The notes under the pieces were generated by a model. That model was not told the origin of the DNA. It searched no databases and was given only the letters and a program-made list of their open reading frames with translations. The translations under genes and the position numbers were made by a program. A stretch of 10,181 nt of DNA from Dehalococcoidales bacterium (lineage in GTDB: Bacteria; Chloroflexota; Dehalococcoidia; Dehalococcoidales; UBA5760): positions 1 through 10,181 of the forward strand of contig JAQTTS010000054.1 of the NCBI GenBank assembly GCA_028710655.1, written 5' to 3'. Each line of letters starts with the position of its first letter. Position 1 is the stretch's first letter. Positions 1 through 6,361 of this stretch are shown here, one piece after another.

Positions 1-1253
<1,253 letters not shown>

Positions 1254-1270
1254 TATTAATTACCTCTCTA

Positions 1271-2311
1271 TCAATTCTCATCGGAATGTCGGGACTCTTC
1301 CCCATATAACTCGCCGGCCAGACTACTCAGTACCGAAGAAAGATAACTTATGGTAGAAATGGCACGGGCGTATGGCATTCGGGTAGGACCGATAATACCA
1401 ATAGTACCTGTTGCTTCATTGGGTAATCCATACCGGCTGATTACTACGCTGTAGTCCTGAATCTCAGCCGCCTTATTTTCCCTACCGATAATTACTCGTA
1501 TTCCCTGGTTAGCCAATCCCTCCGGGACAACAATTTTGAGGATACTTCTCTGGTCAATGAATTCCATTAAAGACTGCAGCCGCTGGCTGTTGGCAAATTC
1601 CGGTTGGTTGATCATCAGATGTAAACCATCAAGGTATGGTTCCTCATAGTCTTGCTGGCATTCAGTTTGCATGATCTTCACCAGGCAGCTGGTCAGCTGC
1701 TCTTCAACAGTGGAGAGTTCCGTCGCTTTAGCCTGAATCTGTGAACAAGTCAGGCCAGAATACTCAGTATTCAATTTCCTGGCAATAGCACTGAGTTCGG
1801 GCTGGGATATAGCCTGATCGAAGGTTACCAGCTGTTGCTTTATTTTAGCACCACGCAAGACCAGGACAACTAGTGCCAGCAACTCCTGGAGAGCAACTAT
1901 CTCCAGATACTGGAATCGGCAGTTCACCGATCTAGGGCGCGTGACAATAGCCATATTCTGCGCTAGTTGAGCGATAAGTTTGGCGGTTAGCTTCAACCAC
2001 TCCTCCAGTTCCCCTTCCACCTGATGGAAAAGATGACTTATCATTCGCTGCTCGGTTAAAGGAAGCTCGATCTCCCCTAGTGACTCTACATAGTAACGGT
2101 AGCCCTTATCGGAAGGAATGCTTCCCGCCGAATGGTGTTGACGCTTAATGTAGCCTTCCTGTTCCAGATTTGCCATTTCGTTACGAATGGTAGCCGGGCT
2201 CACCTTCAGCTCATGATCACTGACAATACTTTGTGAGGCCACTGGTATTGCCCTCATAATATACTGACCTACTATAGACTTGAGAATTGTCTCTGTTCTT
2301 AGAGATAACAT
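1271..2311 (-). CDS. hrcA: HrcA, heat-inducible transcription repressor
   Basis: A 346-residue protein of the usual HrcA length. The N-terminal winged helix (1 to about 75) contains VSPATIRNEMANLEQEGYIKRQHHSAG (37-63) and SDKGYRYYV (67-75). The common 'SAGR(I/V)P' motif here reads SAGSIP, a small deviation. The C-terminus has the family signature around residues 290-325: VVISRYGLP, then TGTIGIIGPTRMPYARAI. HrcA binds CIRCE inverted repeats and represses chaperone operons; its folding depends on GroEL in studied bacteria, so heat stress relieves repression. The first gene of the operon, it has a CIRCE-like site 20 nt upstream of its ATG and a promoter just beyond, implying autoregulation. Upstream of the ATG there is a GGAG about 13 nt away, a rather long spacing. 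Confidence 0.96.
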   Translation of the reverse strand: MLSLRTETILKSIVGQYIMRAIPVASQSIVSDHELKVSPATIRNEMANLEQEGYIKRQHHSAGSIPSDKGYRYYVESLGEIELPLTEQRMISHLFHQVEGELEEWLKLTAKLIAQLAQNMAIVTRPRSVNCRFQYLEIVALQELLALVVLVLRGAKIKQQLVTFDQAISQPELSAIARKLNTEYSGLTCSQIQAKATELSTVEEQLTSCLVKIMQTECQQDYEEPYLDGLHLMINQPEFANSQRLQSLMEFIDQRSILKIVVPEGLANQGIRVIIGRENKAAEIQDYSVVISRYGLPNEATGTIGIIGPTRMPYARAISTISYLSSVLSSLAGELYGEESRHSDEN

Positions 2312-2330
2312 CGGTATTCTTCTACTCCAA

Positions 2331-2357
2331 TTAGCAGTCTAAACTCTAGATTGCTAA
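2331..2357. promoter_or_regulatory. CIRCE operator (HrcA binding site)
   Basis: Left arm TTAGCAGTC (2331-2339), 9-nt spacer (2340-2348), right arm GATTGCTAA (2349-2357). The consensus is TTAGCACTC-N9-GAGTGCTAA, so each arm differs at one position and the spacing is exact. It lies just downstream of the predicted hrcA transcription start and upstream of the start codon, the usual place for an HrcA roadblock operator. Partial extra half-sites are visible at 2359-2367 and 2380-2388 but do not form a second full CIRCE. Confidence 0.9.
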
Positions 2358-2367
2358 TTACTGCTAA

Positions 2368-2397
2368 AATTTACCATTTTCAGCACTTGTTTGTCAA
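2368..2397 (-). promoter_or_regulatory. Promoter of hrcA-grpE-dnaK
   Basis: On the minus strand a perfect -35 TTGACA (2397-2392) is followed after 18 nt by TAAATT (2373-2368), a 4/6 match to TATAAT preceded by TGG, which resembles an extended -10 (TGn). Transcription would start near 2361, immediately before the CIRCE element. A housekeeping-sigma promoter with a CIRCE operator is the standard HrcA arrangement. Confidence 0.72.
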
Positions 2398-2471
2398 GGG
2401 AAAATGGCAGCAAAAAGCTGAAGTGACTGGTTATTTCATGCTGTGATGATGATCGGGCATATAGTACGTAG

Positions 2472-2501
2472 TTGACAGGCAAGGAGCAAGATAAGTATAA
2501 T
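2472..2501 (+). promoter_or_regulatory. Strong promoter of the rpmH-rnpA-yidD cluster
   Basis: TTGACA (2472-2477) and TATAAT (2496-2501) are both perfect matches to the sigma-70/SigA consensus, with an 18-bp spacer. Transcription should begin near 2508, leaving a 5' leader of only about 20 nt before the rpmH GTG. Such a strong promoter fits a ribosomal protein gene. The -10 box lies inside a short palindrome (AAGTA-TAAT-TACTT), and an 8-bp inverted repeat follows directly downstream. Confidence 0.85.
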
Positions 2502-2502
2502 T

Positions 2503-2529
2503 ACTTCAACTTACTTTAGGAGTTGAAGT
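2503..2529. repeat. 8-bp inverted repeat spanning rpmH start region
   Basis: ACTTCAAC (2503-2510) and GTTGAAGT (2522-2529) are perfect reverse complements around an 11-nt loop. The right arm includes the first two bases of the rpmH GTG, and the AGGAG ribosome binding site (2518-2522) sits in the loop and at the stem edge. If the transcript starts near 2508, only part of the left arm is in the RNA, so a DNA-level operator is as plausible as an RNA hairpin. The function is not known. Confidence 0.5.
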
Positions 2530-2668
2530 GCCAAAAAGGACTTATCAGCCAAAGAAAATCCCGAGGAAGCGTGAGCATGGTTTTCTGGCGAGAATGAGCA
2601 CGCGTGGGGGGCGAGCTGTTTTAAAAGCAAGGCGCCTTAAGGGTCGTAAGAGATTGACTGTAGTATGA
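2528..2668 (+). CDS. rpmH: 50S ribosomal protein L34
   Basis: A 46-codon gene. GTG at 2528 is followed by [20 protein letters not shown] and then [24 protein letters not shown], the unmistakable L34 pattern (KRTYQP...R.HGF..RM.T..GR.VL..RR.KGR..L). The length is normal for the family (44-47). L34 is a small, very basic protein of the large ribosomal subunit. An AGGAG (2518-2522) lies 5 nt before the GTG, and no better in-frame start exists. It is the first gene after the divergent strong promoter and is followed by rnpA, the most widely conserved bacterial neighbour pair. In many genomes dnaA stands upstream; here hrcA does instead. Confidence 0.97.
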   Translation: MPKRTYQPKKIPRKREHGFLARMSTRGGRAVLKARRLKGRKRLTVV

Positions 2669-2904
2669 TACTGCATGTATCACCTCTCAAGATGCCTTTA
2701 GTATCCTCTTCTAATAACACTATCCTCATTATTGCTCTTAACTTTAAAAAATGTTGCCTTTGGGGTAATAGCGCTATCCGGGAAACCTGAGATTATCTTC
2801 ACTTCACTAAGAGAGTGGAGTAAAAAGGGGTTTATAGAGGACAGAGGTCCGGTATTCTCTTTTCGGGCAACCCCTTTCTCGGTAAATTGGTCAGGAGTGG
2901 GGAT
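2669..2904 (+). other. rpmH-rnpA intergenic leader, possibly structured
   Basis: This is 236 nt without a convincing gene, long for a pair that is often nearly adjacent. A perfect 9-bp inverted repeat, AAAGGGGTT (2824-2832) and AACCCCTTT (2869-2877), encloses 36 nt that contain a small GGAC-AGAG-GTCC hairpin (2839-2850), so a folded RNA leader before rnpA is possible. A short hairpin TGATAC/GTATCA (2666-2682) overlaps the rpmH stop but lacks a T-tract, so it is not a clear terminator. I do not recognise a known RNA family here. Confidence 0.4.
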
Positions 2905-3297
2905 ATGCGGGGTGAAGGATGGCTTAGAAAGTCATCGCAGTTTGCTACGGTTTACGGAGAGGGGAGGTCGTGGGCAAATAATCTGTTGGTGGTAAAGGTG
3001 ATACCTAACGGGCTTGCTTTATCACGGTATGGTTTCTCGATCAGCCGAAGGGTAGGCAAAGCAGTCACCAGGAACCGGGTAAAACGCCTGCTACGTGAAA
3101 TATTTCGTGCGGAGTCAATTGAAACGGGGTGGGATGTCGTTATCATCGTTCGTCCCGCAACATCCGCCATCGATTATAATAGCCTCAGCAAAGCCACAAG
3201 AGGTTTATTGTCAAGAGCGGGTCTGCTGAGGACGGTTAGAGATAAATTTCCGACAACAAGATATGTTGCCGGGGATGAAGACAAAGAAGCAGGCTAG
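2905..3297 (+). CDS. rnpA: RNase P protein component
   Basis: From the ATG at 2905 the protein is 130 residues. An upstream in-frame TTG at 2887 exists, but AGGAG (2893-2897) stands 7 nt before 2905, so I prefer the ATG. Family features: N-terminal LRKSSQFATVYGEGRS (7-22), YGFSISRRVGKAVTRNRVKRLLRE (42-65) with the RNR signature at 56-58, and WDVVIIVRP near residue 77. The C-terminal tail (YVAGDEDKEAG) is a little longer than in minimal homologues. RnpA binds the P RNA and the pre-tRNA 5' leader to help mature tRNA 5' ends. It follows rpmH and is followed after 27 nt by yidD, the usual order. The structured gap in front could allow expression separate from L34. Confidence 0.95.
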   Translation: MRGEGWLRKSSQFATVYGEGRSWANNLLVVKVIPNGLALSRYGFSISRRVGKAVTRNRVKRLLREIFRAESIETGWDVVIIVRPATSAIDYNSLSKATRGLLSRAGLLRTVRDKFPTTRYVAGDEDKEAG

Positions 3298-3324
3298 TAT
3301 TTAGCGATACAGATCCAAGGGAGC

Positions 3325-3540
3325 ATGAAAAAGTTAGCTTTAGCCTTGATCAGATTTTATCAGGAGTATATCTCGCCGGCACGGGCACCGTCTTGCCGCT
3401 ATTACCCGACCTGCTCCCAATATACCTATGAGGCTATTGAGCGGTTCGGGGTGTTCAAGGGGATCTGGCTGGGAGCAAAGAGAATAGCCCGGTGTCACCC
3501 TCTATACCCGGGGGGTTATGATCCGGTGCCCAATAAATGA
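3325..3540 (+). CDS. yidD: YidD membrane protein insertion efficiency factor
   Basis: A 71-residue protein matching YidD (DUF37) across its length: an N-terminal amphipathic helix ([17 protein letters not shown], 3-19), then [20 protein letters not shown] (23-42), [25 protein letters not shown] (45-69). Cysteines at 24, 30 and 57 are the conserved ones. YidD is a peripheral cytoplasmic-face membrane protein that assists YidC/Sec-dependent insertion in E. coli; its mechanism is not settled. AAGGGAG stands very close to the ATG (AAGG 4 nt away), a tight but usable spacing. It lies 27 nt after rnpA and 26 nt before the lipoprotein gene, so it is most likely cotranscribed. Confidence 0.95.
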   Translation: MKKLALALIRFYQEYISPARAPSCRYYPTCSQYTYEAIERFGVFKGIWLGAKRIARCHPLYPGGYDPVPNK

Positions 3541-3566
3541 TATTTTCATGGGGTGTGAGTAGATAA

Positions 3567-4694
3567 GTGAGGATTAAAGATAAGGTACTACCGGGCAAGC
3601 TATTACTCCTGATCACAGTGATACTGGTTCTCGGTGGCTTACTATTTTCCGGCTGCACTGTAAAATCCAAGCCGATAGGCTGGTCAGGAGTGACCATAAC
3701 CGATGACGCTCTTTTTGTCGTTTCTCTCGAAGGAGAACTGGTCGGCCTGAACAAATCGGATGGCAATCGCCTATGGCCAGACTGCTCTCTGGAAACATCG
3801 AAAGGAACAACAGCTTTTTACGGTATCCCAGCAACGGAAGGAGATCTGGTTTACATCGGCGGCTATGATGGCAGGGTCTATACCGTTAGTTCTACCACGG
3901 GATATCGGGGGTGGGTCTATCCACCTGATGAGAACCTTGAGCCTATAATCGGCGGCCTGCTTTTATCTGGAGGGAAGGTATATTTTGGCTGTAATGACGG
4001 TATGATCTATGCCGTTAGTACTGCCGATCTACGTAAAGAATGGGAATTCCAGGCCGGAGATCAGGTCTGGTCAATTCCGGCGATCAGTGAAGAGACAATA
4101 TATGTTAGCTCTTTTGACAAAAAAGTCTATGCCCTGAATGCTGCCGACGGCACCGAAAAGTGGCACTTTGAAGCTGATGGTTCCATTGTCTCGACACCCC
4201 TTATCTATAACAATATGGTATATTTCGGCTCCTTTGACAGGCACATTTATGCCGTTAATTCTGCTGATGGCAGTCTGAAATGGCGTTCCGAGATTGAAGC
4301 CGGCAAGTGGTTCTGGACACAACCGGCGGCCTATGATAATGTCATCTATGCACCGAATCTTGACGGTAAGGTATACATACTGAATGCTGAAAACGGCTAT
4401 GAATTAGCTACCCCCATCGAGCTGAACAGTCCAATAACCTCATCACCGGTAGTGGTCGACGACAAGGTTATTATTGCTTCTCAGGAAGGCAGGGTATTTT
4501 CTCTGGATGCTGGCAGTAATTGGGTTCCCACCTCGATATTCAAGGTAAAGGACGACGATGAAGGTATATTTGCTCCCCTCTTTGTCAGTGATGGAGTTAT
4601 CTATATTCATGCTCAGACATCTAAGAATGATACTCTTTACGCGGTGGATATCGAGACGGGAAGAGAGATATGGGTACCCGTCTCTTTAAGTTAG
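3567..4694 (+). CDS. PQQ-repeat (BamB-like) beta-propeller lipoprotein
   Basis: A 375-residue predicted lipoprotein. The N-terminus has lysines at 4, 6 and 11, a hydrophobic stretch (12-27) and the lipobox-like LFSGC ending at Cys30. The rest is a chain of about eight propeller repeats of the type 'vYfGs.Dg.vYAlna.dG...W', near residues 49-70, 95-116, 138-159, 178-199, 218-239, 260-280, 301-319 and 345-369. These match the PQQ_2 / BamB-like eight-bladed fold; no quinoprotein dehydrogenase catalytic domain is seen, so an enzyme function is not implied. The GTG start is forced by a stop codon directly upstream, and the ribosome binding site is weak. It lies between yidD and yidC (22 nt before yidC), which suggests an extracytoplasmic scaffold role in membrane protein biogenesis, but that is inference. 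The precise function is unknown. Confidence 0.85.
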   Translation: MRIKDKVLPGKLLLLITVILVLGGLLFSGCTVKSKPIGWSGVTITDDALFVVSLEGELVGLNKSDGNRLWPDCSLETSKGTTAFYGIPATEGDLVYIGGYDGRVYTVSSTTGYRGWVYPPDENLEPIIGGLLLSGGKVYFGCNDGMIYAVSTADLRKEWEFQAGDQVWSIPAISEETIYVSSFDKKVYALNAADGTEKWHFEADGSIVSTPLIYNNMVYFGSFDRHIYAVNSADGSLKWRSEIEAGKWFWTQPAAYDNVIYAPNLDGKVYILNAENGYELATPIELNSPITSSPVVVDDKVIIASQEGRVFSLDAGSNWVPTSIFKVKDDDEGIFAPLFVSDGVIYIHAQTSKNDTLYAVDIETGREIWVPVSLS

Positions 4695-4716
4695 GTAAGT
4701 GAGGTAGCCTTAGTTA

Positions 4717-5685
4717 ATGGAATGGTGGTATGCAGGTCCGGTAGCATTGATGCTAAACTCGCTGGTCGCATTGTCCAGCTACCTGTTCGGCAGCCTGGGA
4801 CTGACTATCATCATTTTGACCATCATTATTCGCTTCGCTATGTATCCCCTTACCGTAAAGCAACTTCGTTCTTCTAAAGCGATGCAGGAGCTTCAGCCTA
4901 AGATCGTCGAGCTGCAGAAAAAGTATGCCAGGGATAAGCAGCGGTTGGCTGAAGAACAGATGAAGCTATATCGGGAGTCAGGCATCAGCCCGGCTGGTTG
5001 CGGGATACCGATGCTAATCCAGATGCCTATCTGGATAGCTCTCTACCAGTCGATTATCCGGCTTTTAGCCATAACTCCCGAGGACCTACTGACCTTATCC
5101 AAATCTCTCTGGTCATGGCCGGTAGTCTATACCATGGTTCCTTTAGACAACAGCTTTCTCTGGTTTAGCCTGCAAAATCCCGACACGCCTCTGGCCGTCC
5201 TGGTTGGAGTTACTATGTGGCTCCAGCAGAAAATGGTAACGCCTGACACTACCGACCCGCAGCAACGATCGCAGAGCCAGTTGATGCTGTGGATGATGCC
5301 GCTGATGTTTGGTTTTCTAGCAATGAGCTTCCCCAGCGGACTAGCTCTCTACTGGGTGGCATCTAATGTCATTACAATTATTATGCAATACTTTATTACC
5401 GGTGGCTGGGGAGGTCTGTCCCGGTCTAAAGGCGGGAAGGCAGTGATCAAAGCCAGCATTGGCAAGGGCAGCGGTGACATTAAGAAGCGTATTGCCCAGG
5501 CGGAGCAGTCAGCCAGTATTACGGCTCTGGAGGCTGATATTGTTATACCAGCCAGTACTCAGGAAGAGAAAGCGGGTGACGAATCATCCTCGGATAAGCT
5601 CCGTGGCATAAGCTACCCGGGAGGAGCAAGAACGATCAGACATCAGTCAAAACGAAGCAAAGGACGTCGTTCTAGGAACAGGTAA
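4717..5685 (+). CDS. yidC: YidC/Oxa1-family membrane protein insertase
   Basis: A 322-residue protein of the short (Oxa1/SpoIIIJ-like) class without the large periplasmic domain of Proteobacteria. Seen: the first core membrane helix (about 25-46) with the conserved groove arginine Arg39 in TIIIRFAMYPLT; a cytoplasmic helical hairpin (about 53-87) with QPKIVELQKKYARDKQRL; then SPAGCGIPMLIQMPIWIALYQ (91-111), and further helices near 158-172, 188-204 (LWMMPLMFGFLAM) and 207-226 (SGLALYWVASNVITIIMQ). The C-terminal tail is Lys/Arg-rich and ends KRSKGRRSRNR, probably contacting the ribosome. There is no lipobox, unlike B. subtilis SpoIIIJ. The family inserts and folds inner-membrane proteins alone or with SecYEG. 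The ATG has a GAGGT about 11 nt upstream. The context with yidD and jag is canonical. Confidence 0.97.
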   Translation: MEWWYAGPVALMLNSLVALSSYLFGSLGLTIIILTIIIRFAMYPLTVKQLRSSKAMQELQPKIVELQKKYARDKQRLAEEQMKLYRESGISPAGCGIPMLIQMPIWIALYQSIIRLLAITPEDLLTLSKSLWSWPVVYTMVPLDNSFLWFSLQNPDTPLAVLVGVTMWLQQKMVTPDTTDPQQRSQSQLMLWMMPLMFGFLAMSFPSGLALYWVASNVITIIMQYFITGGWGGLSRSKGGKAVIKASIGKGSGDIKKRIAQAEQSASITALEADIVIPASTQEEKAGDESSSDKLRGISYPGGARTIRHQSKRSKGRRSRNR

Positions 5686-5735
5686 AACAGGATTCGGTAC
5701 AGGGTGAAGCAAACTAGATTAGGGAGGAGTCATCA

Positions 5736-6227
5736 GTGTCTATCAGCGAAGAAGAGACTAATATTACTGACGTAGCCAGAAGTGTCCTGGAAACACTGAT
5801 AGAAAAGATTGGGCTGGCTGCTTCAGTGGTACTTCAGACTAATGAAGGCGTTGGCGAAGAAGATGCTCCCGCTCCGGTTGTCGTTGATATTGAAGGTGAT
5901 GACCTAGGTATTTTAATCGGGCGACGGGGGCAGACCCTGGCTTGCCTGCAGTTTATCCTCAGGCTTATTGTGGGCCATCAAACGAAAACCTGGCTGCCCA
6001 TAGTTATCGATGTCGAGGGTTACAAGCAGAGCCGCTTTGAAAAGTTGCAGGCTTTGGCATGTCGCCTGGCCGAGCAAGTCAAGGACAGGAGAAAGCCTTT
6101 TACCCTAGAGCCGATGCCAGCATATGAACGGCGTGTTATCCATCTGGCCTTGGCTGAACATCCTGATGTTACCACTGAAAGCATCGGCCTGGGTGAGGCC
6201 CGCAAGGTAGTTATTCGTCCGAAGTAG
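5736..6227 (+). CDS. jag: Jag/KhpB, KH-R3H RNA-binding protein
   Basis: A 163-residue protein with a KH domain (about 48-125; GxxG loop G62-R-R-G65 in GILIGRRGQTLACLQFILR) and a C-terminal R3H domain (about 125-163; R132-x3-H136 in YERRVIHLAL, then GLGEARKVVIRPK). Longer homologues such as that of B. subtilis carry an extra N-terminal Jag_N domain, which is absent here; this protein begins just before the KH-linked helix. Jag (KhpB/EloR) binds RNA and, in streptococci, is tied to cell elongation; it almost always follows yidC. The GTG start has a strong GGGAGGAG 6 nt upstream. Two tandem TAG codons end the gene. It lies 50 nt downstream of yidC and should share its transcript. Confidence 0.94.
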   Translation: MSISEEETNITDVARSVLETLIEKIGLAASVVLQTNEGVGEEDAPAPVVVDIEGDDLGILIGRRGQTLACLQFILRLIVGHQTKTWLPIVIDVEGYKQSRFEKLQALACRLAEQVKDRRKPFTLEPMPAYERRVIHLALAEHPDVTTESIGLGEARKVVIRPK

Positions 6228-6267
6228 TAGCAGCCCTTCCATAATTTTACAGAGTAGCAATTATTCG

Positions 6268-6312
6268 GTCGGACGGTTCAGGGTTACCACAACCGTCTCG
6301 GTTCCGTCCGAC
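6268..6312 (+). promoter_or_regulatory. Candidate antiterminator helix (T-box-like) before ileS
   Basis: GTCGGACGG (6268-6276) pairs perfectly with CCGTCCGAC (6304-6312). Directly stacked inside is AACCG-TCT-CGGTT (6291-6303), leaving a 14-nt bulge only on the 5' side (TTCAGGGTTACCAC, 6277-6290). This two-helix form with a one-sided bulge resembles a T-box antiterminator, and it uses up the 5' arm of the terminator at 6302-6321. A third option, GACGGTT (6272-6278) with AACCGTC (6291-6297), would break the antiterminator. The bulge does not carry the canonical TGGN of a T-box, and a Stem I is not visible, so the ligand is unknown. Confidence 0.5.
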
Positions 6313-6326
6313 AGGACGGGATTTTT
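6302..6326 (+). terminator. Intrinsic terminator / attenuator upstream of ileS
   Basis: TTCCGTCC (6302-6309), loop GACA, GGACGGGA (6314-6321), then TTTTT (6322-6326): an 8-bp stem with one G-U pair followed by a U-run. It lies 35 nt before the ileS ATG. It could simply end the rpmH-jag transcript, but its 5' arm is also claimed by an upstream helix, which points to conditional attenuation of ileS. Confidence 0.78.
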
Positions 6327-6361
6327 ATATCGAACACTATTTTTAGTAGAAAGGTCTATTT

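Noticed and set aside
2312..2527. Replication origin or DnaA boxes next to rpmH
   Set aside because: rpmH often neighbours dnaA and oriC, but no TTATCCACA-like boxes or dnaA were found; the gap is explained by two divergent promoters and CIRCE.
2692..2790. A 32-codon ATG frame that could be a leader peptide before rnpA
   Set aside because: It has no Shine-Dalgarno sequence and no codon run suggesting attenuation.
2732..2995. An 87-codon plus-strand frame before rnpA
   Set aside because: It begins with TTG without a ribosome binding site, runs 90 nt into rnpA in another frame and has no family features.
3850..4280. DNA direct repeats such as tatgccgttag/tatgccgttaa as a repeat element
   Set aside because: They are the coding trace of the protein's propeller blades (YAV-x-A/S-A-D-G), not an independent DNA repeat.
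3567..4694. A PQQ-dependent dehydrogenase
   Set aside because: Only propeller repeats and a lipobox are present; the quinoprotein dehydrogenase length and catalytic features are missing.
6240..6245. CATAAT as the -10 box of a separate ileS promoter
   Set aside because: It is a 5/6 match, but nothing like TTGACA lies 16-18 nt upstream.
6228..6361. A canonical, complete T-box riboswitch for ileS
   Set aside because: The TGGN of the antiterminator bulge and a recognisable Stem I with an Ile specifier are not visible, so only a T-box-like attenuator is claimed.
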